A stretch of DNA of 64,000 bases from an uncultured Bacteroidia bacterium (GTDB taxonomy: Bacteria; Bacteroidota; Bacteroidia; Bacteroidales; Prolixibacteraceae), in assembly GCA_903927965.1 (NCBI GenBank), contig CAIYPA010000200.1, positions 45,259 to 109,258 of the forward strand, given 5' to 3'. The notes below the pieces were generated by a model, which worked only from the letters and a program-made list of their open reading frames with translations, was not told the origin of the DNA and did not search any database. Each line of letters starts with the position of its first letter. Position 1 is the stretch's first letter. A program made the translations under genes and the position numbers. Below, piece after piece: positions 10,189-19,702 of the stretch.

Positions 10189-10938
10189 ATGATCGGTACA
10201 AAGAAATTGCATGTAGACCAACTGAAGGATTATTTCAAAGACAAAGAAATCTTTGAAACATCAGATATCAGGGGTTTTTATTCGGATAAGGAACCGGAGG
10301 TTAAAACAGCAACCTTAAACTGGAGAATTTACAATTTAGTTCAAACAGGTGTGCTTAATCGGATAGGAAGAGGTAAATTCAGAGCTGGCAGCAAAAGAAA
10401 ATGCCTACCTGAAATTTCCGTTAAAATAAAATCAATTTCCATTAAGCTAAAAAAAGAATTTCCATATTTGAGAATATGCATTTGGAATACCTCTTTCCTT
10501 AACGAATTTATGATCCACCAACCAGGTCGGTTTTATATATTGATCGAGGTGGAAAAGGAAGCAATGCAATCTGTTTTCTATTATTTAAAAGAAAATAAGT
10601 TCCCGGTATTTATTGACCCGACAAAGGATATTATCGATAAATATATTTCTTTTGAGCAAGAAACTATAATCGTAAAGTCACTGGTTTCAGAAGCTCCCAT
10701 GCAAGATTTGAATGGTATCAATTCAGCCACAATTGAAAAAATGTTGGTCGATATTTATTGTGATGATGTGATATTTGCCGCGCAGCAAGGTTCTGAAATG
10801 AGAACCATTTTTGAGGAAGCAATGAACAAATATGCAGTAAATAAAGACCGTATGTTACGTTATGCCAATAGAAGAAGGAAGAAAGATGATTTTCGTGTGT
10901 ATTTAAGTTCACTATCAAATTATCGGCAGCAAAATTAA
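10189..10938 (+). CDS. AbiEi-like antitoxin / transcriptional regulator (type IV TA)
   Basis: N-terminal wHTH-like region with ...LVQTGVLNRIGRGKFRAG and immediately upstream of an AbiEii-like gene. Confidence 0.7.
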   Translation: MIGTKKLHVDQLKDYFKDKEIFETSDIRGFYSDKEPEVKTATLNWRIYNLVQTGVLNRIGRGKFRAGSKRKCLPEISVKIKSISIKLKKEFPYLRICIWNTSFLNEFMIHQPGRFYILIEVEKEAMQSVFYYLKENKFPVFIDPTKDIIDKYISFEQETIIVKSLVSEAPMQDLNGINSATIEKMLVDIYCDDVIFAAQQGSEMRTIFEEAMNKYAVNKDRMLRYANRRRKKDDFRVYLSSLSNYRQQN

Positions 10939-10956
10939 TTTACTGCCAATTTATGG
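10921..10956 (+). repeat. ~36-bp motif, copy 2 (abiEi stop / abiEii start junction)
   Basis: TATCGGCAGCAAAATTAATTTACTGCCAATTTATGG; contains GGCAG...CTGCC inverted repeat. Confidence 0.75.
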
Positions 10957-10959
10957 AAT

Positions 10960-12039
10960 ATGATAGATAGAGGTAAGTTTACTTTAGACTGGATAACCAA
11001 GATTTCGAAAGAAAACCGAAATGCCGATAAAATATTGGTAGAAAAGGTTATTCATGCTCTGCTATTGTTGGAAGGGTTAGTGAAGCAAAAAATACCTTTC
11101 GTTTTTAAAGGTGGTACAGCATTAATGCTCCATTTCAATTCATCTAAAAGGTTATCAATTGATATTGATATTATTATATCTGAAATCCCTGAAAATCTGG
11201 ATGAGCTACTTGGTAATGTTTCTTCCCAACAAGGTTTCGTAAGAAAAGAATCACAACTGCGTAATGCAAATTCGAAAATTGAAAAAGCACACTACAAGTT
11301 TTTCTATAATCCCTACTATAAAACAAGCAAAGAGGAGGAATATGTGTTGCTTGACATCCTTTTTGAGGAAGTACAATACAAGAACTTAGTTGAATTAAGT
11401 ATAAAGTCTTCATTTTTACCCGACAATGAGACTCCTTTAACTGTAATATCAGCATCAATAGAAGATTTGGCAGGCGATAAACTAACTGCTTTTGCACCAA
11501 ATACAACCGGAATTCCATATTATAAAGGTAAGGATAGTATGAGTATGGAAATCATTAAACAATTGTACGATATTGGCAATTTGATCGATTATGTCACTGA
11601 TTTGGAAACAATTAAAACTACATTTAGAAAATATGTAACGACTGAACTTGAATATAGGGAAATGAATACGATTTCAGAAAAAGACGTTTTGAACGATATT
11701 TATCAAACGTCTTTATGTATAGTGACTAGAGGTTCAATGGGAAAAGGCGATTTTAATCAATTGCAGCAAGGAATACAGCAGGTTTCCAGATTCATTTTTT
11801 CTGAAAGTTATCATATTGAAAAAGCCACTACACATGCTTCAAAAGCTGCTTATATTGCGACACTAATAAAACACAATGCCAAAACAATTGAAAAATATGG
11901 CAACCCATTAAAAATGAAAGACTGGATTATCAGTGAACCCATAAATACGAAACTAAATAAATTAAAAAAATCCAATCCTGAAGCTTTTTACTATTGGTAC
12001 AAAATATACGAACTTGAAAACCATGCTCTTACTCGCTGA
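10960..12039 (+). CDS. nucleotidyltransferase AbiEii/AbiGii-type toxin
   Basis: FKGGTALMLHFNSSKRLSIDIDIII nucleotidyltransferase signature; EDLAGDKLTAF. Confidence 0.88.
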   Translation: MIDRGKFTLDWITKISKENRNADKILVEKVIHALLLLEGLVKQKIPFVFKGGTALMLHFNSSKRLSIDIDIIISEIPENLDELLGNVSSQQGFVRKESQLRNANSKIEKAHYKFFYNPYYKTSKEEEYVLLDILFEEVQYKNLVELSIKSSFLPDNETPLTVISASIEDLAGDKLTAFAPNTTGIPYYKGKDSMSMEIIKQLYDIGNLIDYVTDLETIKTTFRKYVTTELEYREMNTISEKDVLNDIYQTSLCIVTRGSMGKGDFNQLQQGIQQVSRFIFSESYHIEKATTHASKAAYIATLIKHNAKTIEKYGNPLKMKDWIISEPINTKLNKLKKSNPEAFYYWYKIYELENHALTR

Positions 12040-12562
12040 AAAAGAAGATCTTAGATTCCTTGTGGACACAAATTTTGACATCAAATACCTGTCACCGGTT
12101 CAAAAGTATGTTCAGTGGAAATTGGAGAACAACAAATGGGATGATTACAATGAACTGTACCAAGCGTCCAAAATGATTGAGCGGCTTAAAACCCAGGAAA
12201 ATATCTGGATGGAAACGCATTTGTTGTTAAAAAATGAGGCCATAACTGGCGTTCTGCTGATCGTAGGAGGAGAAATAAAAAAACTGGAAAATAAATACAG
12301 CGTTGAGGATCAGGAACATTCGCTTTTGCTAAAGTATTTTCACATTGTCGATAAAGGAAAAGGATTGGGAAGTTATTGGCTAAAATCTGTCATCCTTCCT
12401 TATTACGAGGGAAAAGGGTTCCGACAGATCTATCTGAATTCGACCCATCCGGACTCCTTTCCTTTTTACAAACGTTTAGGGTCTGTAATTTCCCAATATG
12501 AACAACCAAGTGACAATAACTTATTTAAAAGATTGGGAAACAGCTTTTTAATAAATATATAG
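12023..12562 (+). CDS. GNAT-family N-acetyltransferase
   Basis: DKGKGLGSYWLKSVILPYYEGKGFRQIYLNSTHPDSFPFYKRLG matches acetyl-CoA binding loop and C-terminal GNAT region; ATG 12023 overlaps AbiEii stop. Confidence 0.72.
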   Translation: MLLLAEKEDLRFLVDTNFDIKYLSPVQKYVQWKLENNKWDDYNELYQASKMIERLKTQENIWMETHLLLKNEAITGVLLIVGGEIKKLENKYSVEDQEHSLLLKYFHIVDKGKGLGSYWLKSVILPYYEGKGFRQIYLNSTHPDSFPFYKRLGSVISQYEQPSDNNLFKRLGNSFLINI

Positions 12563-12610
12563 AAGGATTCGACCTTCAATGTATTGAGCATTAAAACATT
12601 CAGTTTAGAT

Positions 12611-12686
12611 CCTCTGCGAGAATCTGCGGGATCTGCGGGAGAGAAAGAGAATATTTCCCGCAGATTACGCTGATTTTCGCAGAAAT
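12611..12686. repeat. CTGCGGGA-type imperfect inverted repeat element
   Basis: TCTGCGAGAATCTGCGGGATCTGCGGGAGA ... TTTCCCGCAGATTACGCTGATTTTCGCAGA arms. Confidence 0.75.
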
Positions 12687-12761
12687 ATTCACAATTCGCT
12701 TATTGCTAATTAATTATGAAGACGGTTGATAATTTAAATAATTCACATTATAAAACTCAAA

Positions 12762-14192
12762 ATGGAACGACGAACTTTTATCAGAAATACAGCGATCGGA
12801 AGTGCCGGACTTGTCGGAGCATCTTCATTTTCCCCTTTTTCAGCACAAGCATCAAACAATGAAAAGGTAACCCCATTGATAGGAAACCGGTTCCTGACCC
12901 TGTGCATCATGATCAGGACTACTCCCTGGGAAGTTTCACGGGATGTTAAATTGATCAAACAAGACGAATCCAAATTTCATACCTTAAAGGTGGTGCGCGA
13001 CCTTCGCGAAGCATTTGCAGTAAACAATCCTGATGGACGTTTAACCTGGGGATTCACTCTGAATGCACTCGAAGACAAAAGGCCCAATTACGTGGATATC
13101 CGGAAGTATATCGTTGAATGTCAACAGAAATATGGCGATGAAGTCACCTATTTCCCTGGTTATTTTCCAGCCTTGTACCTCCCTAGGGAAAGGGTAAACC
13201 GCGAAATCAGCGAAGCTATCCAAATCATTTCGGCATTGGTGGGTGGCGGATACCCGCCCAAATCGGTCATGGGTGGGTTTCTTTCGGCCGAAAACCTACG
13301 GCATCTTTCCGAAAAAGAGAACATCCATGTTGCCCATGGTGTGATCTGGAGCCAACATGCAGTCGATGGTGGCGGGGCCGATGGATCCCCTTCCTATCCT
13401 TATTATCCCTCCAAAGAACATTTTTGCAAACCGGCACAATCAAAAACCGATTTTATTGATTGTGTGAACCTTGATGGTTGGAGCGTCGATTTTTCGTGTG
13501 CCCGTGTGAGCGGTGGAATCCGTGGCACCAATCCATTTAACGGTGCCTCAAGCCGTCGTGGAGTAGGGCCGATCGAGACCTATTGTGAATGGGGATTGGA
13601 TATTGGTCAGTTGGGTGTGATGCACACGCAGTCGCTCCATTTTGACAAGGGATTTGCATTGAATGGCTTCGGTTGGATCCCCAACATTTGGGAGGCGACA
13701 CTTGTGAAGAAACCCGAAAGAAAAGATTGGGGAGAAACCTTTTGCCTGTCGGCTATGGTCAAATGGATAGGTGAGACAAAGGAGAAATGGCCCGATGTCA
13801 AATTTGTCACATTCGGGGAGTTCGGCGAAATCTGGCGCAACCATTACAGCGACAATGAAAAATGGAATTATAAATTTGAAGAGCGTGGCCTTGGGATTGG
13901 CAATTCATGGGGAGACGAGGACATCCGCTGGTTTATGAACAAGAGTTTCCGATTGGCGATGGTGAAAAACTGGCAGCAAAAAACGCCCGAACTTGTCTAT
14001 GACTTCACCCGGTATGACCTTCCTGCAAAGGAACCTGCAGATCCGAGTCCCGAAAAGCCGAACAAAGACTGGAGCCTGATGAACCGCATGAACCAGAAAG
14101 GGATACGTATGCAAGACAAGCCGGTTGCATTGAATGACTTGAAAAAAGAGGACAAGGATCTGATAGCCAGATATTATCCCGAATTATTTTAA
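12762..14192 (+). CDS. DUF3863-type secreted protein (twin-arginine-like/lipid leader)
   Basis: MERRTFIRNTAIGSAGLVGASSF leader; 476 aa; overall resemblance to DUF3863/DUF3864 proteins. Confidence 0.6.
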   Translation: MERRTFIRNTAIGSAGLVGASSFSPFSAQASNNEKVTPLIGNRFLTLCIMIRTTPWEVSRDVKLIKQDESKFHTLKVVRDLREAFAVNNPDGRLTWGFTLNALEDKRPNYVDIRKYIVECQQKYGDEVTYFPGYFPALYLPRERVNREISEAIQIISALVGGGYPPKSVMGGFLSAENLRHLSEKENIHVAHGVIWSQHAVDGGGADGSPSYPYYPSKEHFCKPAQSKTDFIDCVNLDGWSVDFSCARVSGGIRGTNPFNGASSRRGVGPIETYCEWGLDIGQLGVMHTQSLHFDKGFALNGFGWIPNIWEATLVKKPERKDWGETFCLSAMVKWIGETKEKWPDVKFVTFGEFGEIWRNHYSDNEKWNYKFEERGLGIGNSWGDEDIRWFMNKSFRLAMVKNWQQKTPELVYDFTRYDLPAKEPADPSPEKPNKDWSLMNRMNQKGIRMQDKPVALNDLKKEDKDLIARYYPELF

Positions 14193-14213
14193 TGCATAAA
14201 ATAGAAACAAACC

Positions 14214-14990
14214 ATGAGAAAACTACTGACTTCAACACTATTGATTATAGGATTTTGTATTGCAGCCCAGGCCCAGTACACAACCTTGAATGCCCATTCA
14301 CATAACGATTATTCACAGAAAACACCTTTCTTCCTGGCTTATAACGCACATTTCGGTTCGATTGAAGCGGATATCTGGGCAGTCAACGGTGGATTGTTTG
14401 TGTCGCACAGCCGAACAGCGATCACTCCGGAAAGGACTTTGGATTCGCTTTATATTCAGCCGATTGTGAAATATTTTAAGGCAAATAATGGGAAAACATG
14501 GGGCGATTTCAATGGGGCATTCCAGTTGTTGATTGACCTGAAAACGGAGGTCATTCCCACTCTCCCACTCCTGGTAGAACAGCTAAAGAAATACCCGTCA
14601 GTTTTCGATCCGGCTGTCAATAAGAATGCCATTCATGTGGTGATCACCGGCAACCGCCCGGTCCCAGTAGATTTTGACAAATATCCAACCTTTATCTTTT
14701 TCGACGGCTATTTCAATGTGAAATACGATGCACAGCAATTGAAGAGGGTGGCCATGTACAGCGAGAACCTTAAAGTCTTCACATTATGGAACGGCAAAGA
14801 GGCAATGAAAGAAAAAGATGAAGCCAGATTAATACAAGTTATTGATTCAGTGCATGGGATCCACAATAAAGTAAGGTTCTGGAATGCCCCTGATTCCGAA
14901 AGTGCATGGGACATATTTAAAAAACTGAAGGTCGATTACATCAATACAGATCATATCCAGGAACTTGCAGATTATTTAAATAGGAAATAA
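14214..14990 (+). CDS. PI-PLC/GDPD-superfamily phosphodiesterase-like secreted protein
   Basis: LNAHSHNDYSQKTPFFLAYNAHFGSIEADIWAVNGGLFVSH: His/Glu-Asp pattern of PLC-like phosphodiesterases. Confidence 0.7.
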   Translation: MRKLLTSTLLIIGFCIAAQAQYTTLNAHSHNDYSQKTPFFLAYNAHFGSIEADIWAVNGGLFVSHSRTAITPERTLDSLYIQPIVKYFKANNGKTWGDFNGAFQLLIDLKTEVIPTLPLLVEQLKKYPSVFDPAVNKNAIHVVITGNRPVPVDFDKYPTFIFFDGYFNVKYDAQQLKRVAMYSENLKVFTLWNGKEAMKEKDEARLIQVIDSVHGIHNKVRFWNAPDSESAWDIFKKLKVDYINTDHIQELADYLNRK

Positions 14991-15054
14991 TATCCTGATT
15001 TTCTTTTCACCCATAACCCCTCAAGAAAACTAAAACAACTCCTTCTACTTCTTA

Positions 15055-15987
15055 TTAATGCATCTCAGTTTCACACAATCCCAATCCGCCCCTGAAATAG
15101 TTGAACTGTACATTTGGATGATCAGCCAATAACGACATCGGAACGGCACTGTCCATTATTTTCTTCCCAATCATTAAAGCCGTCAACCGCTGTCCAAAAG
15201 GATTGTCGTGCGTCCCTGCCTGCCAGATCGAAACCTTTTCAGCTTTCCATGTCTGAACGGGACCAACCGACAATGCCTGCGTGGGAATACCCGTAACAAC
15301 TCCCCCTGCACTGGTACGCGCATTCTGCATACAGGTGATCGGGTGAAGATCGACAACGCGGGTGGTCAACTCCCTGAATTCCTTTGGCGTAGGTGGCACA
15401 TCCTTGTATTTGCCCTCTCTTTTGAATGGATCGTTAAATGCCCAGTGCTTCGTGTCACCTTGTCCGCCCTGCATTACGGCACAACGAATACCACTTTCCC
15501 AACTATTGATGTAAGGCGCCAGTTCGGCTTTCGGGAAATGGAGGTTGGCGTCCGGCATCCTGAGTTTTGGATCAATCCGGTTGAAACAGAGGTCCCTGTC
15601 GGCTTTTTCAAATGAGATCGGATGATCGGCGGCCAATTCCTTCCCATTCACATACCATTCGTCCATTCCCCAGAAATGGGAATTCGCAAGGTTAATATTC
15701 AGTTCATTAACAAGCCGGGCTACAAGCGGCAACTGCTCCGTGGGGCCAATCGGTCCGCAAATACCTACCGGATTGCTTTCGGTTGACTGTTTCCAGGAGG
15801 TGATGTACTCCAAAGCTTCCGCAAGATAAAAATCTTCGAGGGTGTCGTAGAAAACAACTTTGAATCCTTCCCTTGATAATTGGAGCAGATCATTTGGCGC
15901 AAGCCTTGCAGCATCCATCAATAAATCGTCTTCCAGTGTGGTAAAATCCCACCATTCGGGAGCTAACATACTCAATTTTCGTGGCAT
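15055..15987 (-). CDS. glucosamine-6-phosphate isomerase (NagB)-like protein
   Basis: [44 protein letters not shown] similar to NagB family. Confidence 0.78.
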   Translation of the reverse strand: MPRKLSMLAPEWWDFTTLEDDLLMDAARLAPNDLLQLSREGFKVVFYDTLEDFYLAEALEYITSWKQSTESNPVGICGPIGPTEQLPLVARLVNELNINLANSHFWGMDEWYVNGKELAADHPISFEKADRDLCFNRIDPKLRMPDANLHFPKAELAPYINSWESGIRCAVMQGGQGDTKHWAFNDPFKREGKYKDVPPTPKEFRELTTRVVDLHPITCMQNARTSAGGVVTGIPTQALSVGPVQTWKAEKVSIWQAGTHDNPFGQRLTALMIGKKIMDSAVPMSLLADHPNVQFNYFRGGLGLCETEMH

Positions 15988-16100
15988 AGGAATTTATTTT
16001 TGATATTGTTTGAAATTCTTAAATAATTAAAATTAGATATTGTCGTGTTTACACCCCTAAATTCTGTTATATGGTTCTGTATCTGCTTGAAATTCAATAC

Positions 16101-16124
16101 TCCCCTTTAGGGGTCGGGGGTTTA
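16101..16124. repeat. short CCCCTTTAGGGG-containing intergenic motif
   Basis: TCCCCTTTAGGGGTCGGGGGTTT, short palindrome. Confidence 0.35.
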
Positions 16125-16153
16125 GCAAATGGATATTTAATTGTTTTCAGTAC

Positions 16154-16903
16154 TTACTTCAGCACAACCAATTCGCCAAGCAGCTCCTTAAGGATATTGG
16201 AATGAGGATAGCCATGTCCCAAATGCTGCCTGAAACCTTCTGCATATTGGGTTTTGATCTCATCGCCCCTCAATTCGGCAAACCGCTTCATCGAAAGGAT
16301 GTATTCATCCATTTTGTGGTGCTTCCTTAACCATTCGCGCTGGCTTTTATGACATCCAAGCATCTCCTCCTTGATTCCAATCTCAGTTGAAATATCCACA
16401 TAGATCGATGGCTGCACCGGATTGCCAAACTTATCTTTTCCTTCAAGCGCATCAACATAGTATAAATGTGGTACAACCTCATAAGATTCTTCCTCTACCT
16501 CCATATTTTTTATTCCCGCACCGAAACAGGCAGTCTGGACAATTTTGCTGCTCATCTCATGGTCAACCATATAATCGTTGGGACTTGCAGTGAAAACGAT
16601 ATCGGGCCGTATTTTCCGGATCAATGCCGTAGCTTTGTTAATCGTTTCACGTTCATACAGGATATACACGTCGTCACATTCGAGACAGTGGTAAGTTCCA
16701 TCGAGCAGTTCCGCAGAATTTGCAGCTTCGGATTTCCGAATACTGCTTATCTCTTCACGTGTAAGTTCGGCAGAACCTTTGTCGCCAGGGGTAAAAGTGG
16801 CAATGTGGACCGCCCATCCGGTTTTTTTCAATAAAGACAATGTACCCGCGCACATCAATTCCGCATCATCGGGATGTGCAAAAATTCCTAATACTGTTTT
16901 CAT
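16154..16903 (-). CDS. PIG-L family deacetylase
   Basis: MKTVLGIFAHPDDAELMCAGTL and HPDD / VDHEMSS motifs; ORF track start 16936 is further upstream. Confidence 0.9.
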   Translation of the reverse strand: MKTVLGIFAHPDDAELMCAGTLSLLKKTGWAVHIATFTPGDKGSAELTREEISSIRKSEAANSAELLDGTYHCLECDDVYILYERETINKATALIRKIRPDIVFTASPNDYMVDHEMSSKIVQTACFGAGIKNMEVEEESYEVVPHLYYVDALEGKDKFGNPVQPSIYVDISTEIGIKEEMLGCHKSQREWLRKHHKMDEYILSMKRFAELRGDEIKTQYAEGFRQHLGHGYPHSNILKELLGELVVLK

Positions 16904-16904
16904 A

Positions 16905-17915
16905 TTAATTTTCTTCAGCAGATTTATCGGCAGCAAAAATCAATTGATGGGTCTTAAGTGCCTCAGCCAGATTAGTCAAAGGCATTTCCCTATCTTCGTC
17001 AAGAGCCTTAAAGAAGGCTTCGAATTGGATCTGGTACGGGTGATCGGAAACATCGCCCGAATCGAGCAACTTCATCGAAAGCTCAGTCCATTTGTTCTTG
17101 TTCTGTCCTTCCACTTTTGAAGAATAATACTTATTGTCCAAAAGGCTCCCTTCGCTTCCGACAAGGTGAAAATGGAAATAATAGGGTTGAAGACAATCAA
17201 TGACCGAGGCGACTTTACCTACCGATCCATTTTTAAATTTAATAATTGATACCGAGCTTGTTGGATATTCGTATTTTGCAAAATCCTCGTTTTGGGAATA
17301 AGCGGCATAACTGGTGACCGACTCGAATTCACTGTCCATGCACAACAGCAGGGCATCCATCGCATGACAACCCGCTGAAAGGAGGCTGCTTCCCGCTGAT
17401 GCTTTTTTTGTATTCCAGCGGAACTGTCCATACCAGGGACCTATGCCATGGTAATAATCGACTTCGGCATAGTGTATCTTGCCCAACAGTCCCTGATCAA
17501 TCACCGATTTGATCGTCATCAATTGACTTGAAAACCGGCATTCGAAACAGACGCAAGCTTTTACCCCTGCTTCCCGAACGGCATCCTCAACTGCAAGACA
17601 TTCTTCCCACGACAAAGCGATCGGCTTTTCGATGATCAGGTGTTTGCCCGCCTTCGCTGCCATAATCGCCTGGGCTGCATGTTCTGCCGGATAGCTGCAA
17701 ATGGACACGGCGTGAAGTTCAGGATCGGCCAGCATTTGAGCCAGATCGGTGTAACAATAAATGGTCCCGCCATGTTTTGCGCTTAATTCTGATGAATTGT
17801 GATTCCGGGAAGAACAAAGTGCTGTGACCTGCGCATAGGAAGTGTTGTTTATTGCTGTGATATGGGCTTCAGCGGCCCAACTGTAACCAATGATCCCAAC
17901 GTTAAATTTCTTCAT
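16905..17915 (-). CDS. Gfo/Idh/MocA family oxidoreductase
   Basis: NVGIIGYSWAAEAHITAI Rossmann motif, EKPIALSWEECLAVE. Confidence 0.9.
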   Translation of the reverse strand: MKKFNVGIIGYSWAAEAHITAINNTSYAQVTALCSSRNHNSSELSAKHGGTIYCYTDLAQMLADPELHAVSICSYPAEHAAQAIMAAKAGKHLIIEKPIALSWEECLAVEDAVREAGVKACVCFECRFSSQLMTIKSVIDQGLLGKIHYAEVDYYHGIGPWYGQFRWNTKKASAGSSLLSAGCHAMDALLLCMDSEFESVTSYAAYSQNEDFAKYEYPTSSVSIIKFKNGSVGKVASVIDCLQPYYFHFHLVGSEGSLLDNKYYSSKVEGQNKNKWTELSMKLLDSGDVSDHPYQIQFEAFFKALDEDREMPLTNLAEALKTHQLIFAADKSAEEN

Positions 17916-18173
17916 AAGATAAAGTATTTACAAACCAACGATTGAAAACTGACTAAACTTTTGAAATGAATTGATCTGCTAAAAAGGAATTTTCCAGTGT
18001 AAACTTAGTTAAAAGGATTTCAAAAACAAAAAAATACAACAAATAAGGCAAGAACAAAAATGTAGGAATCAATATTTTCCCATCTTGAAATTATTACGTT
18101 ATATATAATTGTATTTCTGCATATTGCCCATTTAATGATTCAAATTTGAGACCTTCTTATCGTTGCATCTTTC

Positions 18174-18237
18174 GGTACGCTGTACCTTTCCCGTTTACAA
18201 AATTGATGTTGCTACAAATATCACGGTACTCTGTACC
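18174..18237 (-). repeat. palindromic ~52-bp repeat units, left (inverted) pair
   Basis: GGTACGCTGTACC (18174-18186) and GGTACTCTGTACC (18225-18237), 51 bp apart, each followed by CTTT. Confidence 0.85.
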
Positions 18238-18405
18238 TTTAAAACCTTAAAATTTTGCTTTGTTGTTACTATGAGATAGAAGCTATCATGAACAATGAAG
18301 AGTGAATATCGGACGGTTAAAATACTAATTGCTGGCTCATTTAACTCTTCAGACTTGATATTTAAGCATTTAGCTTACATCCAAGACAATTATTGACGAT
18401 AAAAA

Positions 18406-18573
18406 AGTACTGACTATTGAAATATTTGTGACATGAAATAACCGGAAATAAGAAAAGGTACAGCGTACTATAAATATTTGCAGCAAAAATATAATCGGAA
18501 AACGAAAAGGTACGGAGTACCGAAATATTTGTAGTAGAGACTAAACCTGGAAAACGAAAAGGTACAGCGTACC
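18406..18573 (+). repeat. palindromic ~52-bp repeat units, right array (3 clear units + 1 degenerate)
   Basis: Cores at 18406 (degenerate), 18457, 18509, 18561, spacing 51/52/52; unit AAAAGGTACRGNGTACCGAAATATTTGTAGCA...GGAAAACG. Confidence 0.85.
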
Positions 18574-18691
18574 GCCATATCATCTAAACATGCAATTTTA
18601 CAGGTACATTTTGTTCAGGATGAACAATAATCCCTATTTTTACAATTATTCTGATGCAATTCACTTTTAAAATTTTCAAAAAAATCTCAAT

Positions 18692-19702
18692 ATGAACAAA
18701 CAATTCAATATGTGTAAAATCCTCGCTGCTGCATTTATCCTTGTCATTCTTTCCGGATCCTTTCAATCCTTAATGGCACAACCCAAAATTCAACTGGAAT
18801 TCCGAAAGGATAAAACTTTTAAAATCGCCCAGTTCACTGATCTTCATTTCAATATCGGTTCGGTCAAATCTGCCTTGACCATTGAAACGATCAAAAATGT
18901 ATTGGAAACCGAAAAACCTGACCTGGCAATCCTGACCGGTGATGTCGTCACGGCACCTCCGGCAAAAGAGGGTTGGCTGGCTTTGGCAAATGTTTTTGAA
19001 AATGCCAAAACACCTTGGGCAGTTACATTGGGAAACCATGATGGCGAACCCGGAATTACACGCGACCAGGTTTTCGAATTGCTTGTTACATTACCTTATT
19101 TTGTTGGAAGTAAAGGTCCTGAACTATCAGGTAGCGGAAACTATGCCTTGCCAATAAAAGCTTCTGAGGGTAAATCAACCGCTTCGGTAATCTATTGTAT
19201 CGATTCCAACGACTACCCAAAAGATAGGAAGATAAGCAATTACGACTGGATCAGATTCGATCAGGTGGCGTGGTACCGGAATACGAGTGACCAGTTCAAG
19301 GCATCAAACAATGGATTACCGGTTCCGTCCCTTGCCTTCTTTCATATCCCATTGATCGAATACAAGGAAATGGCTGCAAAAGGCAACCTGGTCGGCGAAA
19401 ACAAGGAAGCAGTTTCAACTTCCGACTTAAATTCCGGATTGTTTGCATCTATGGTTGAAAAAATGGACATTATGGGCGTTTTTGTCGGACATAGCCACAA
19501 CGACAACTTCATCGGAATCGAACACAACATTGCCCTTGCTTTTGGTGAGGTGACCGGTGCTGATGGTTACGGACAACTGGAACGTGGTTCACGGATCATC
19601 GAACTCCATGAAGGCCAGTTCAGTTTCGATACCTGGATCAGGACCAAATCCGGAACCCAATTCAAATACAATTATTCCAAACCTTCAATCATTGCAAAAT
19701 AA
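18692..19702 (+). CDS. calcineurin-like metallophosphoesterase
   Basis: FKIAQFTDLHFN, LTGDVV, TLGNHDGE, GHSHNDNF motifs. Confidence 0.92.
   Translation: MNKQFNMCKILAAAFILVILSGSFQSLMAQPKIQLEFRKDKTFKIAQFTDLHFNIGSVKSALTIETIKNVLETEKPDLAILTGDVVTAPPAKEGWLALANVFENAKTPWAVTLGNHDGEPGITRDQVFELLVTLPYFVGSKGPELSGSGNYALPIKASEGKSTASVIYCIDSNDYPKDRKISNYDWIRFDQVAWYRNTSDQFKASNNGLPVPSLAFFHIPLIEYKEMAAKGNLVGENKEAVSTSDLNSGLFASMVEKMDIMGVFVGHSHNDNFIGIEHNIALAFGEVTGADGYGQLERGSRIIELHEGQFSFDTWIRTKSGTQFKYNYSKPSIIAK

Noticed and set aside
18174-18573. CRISPR array
   Set aside because: Repeats are inverted in two arms, unit-internal sequence between cores is also partly conserved rather than unique spacers, and no cas genes are nearby.
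18362-18583. 73-aa minus-strand ORF in the palindromic repeat region
   Set aside because: Entirely composed of repeat units; spurious.
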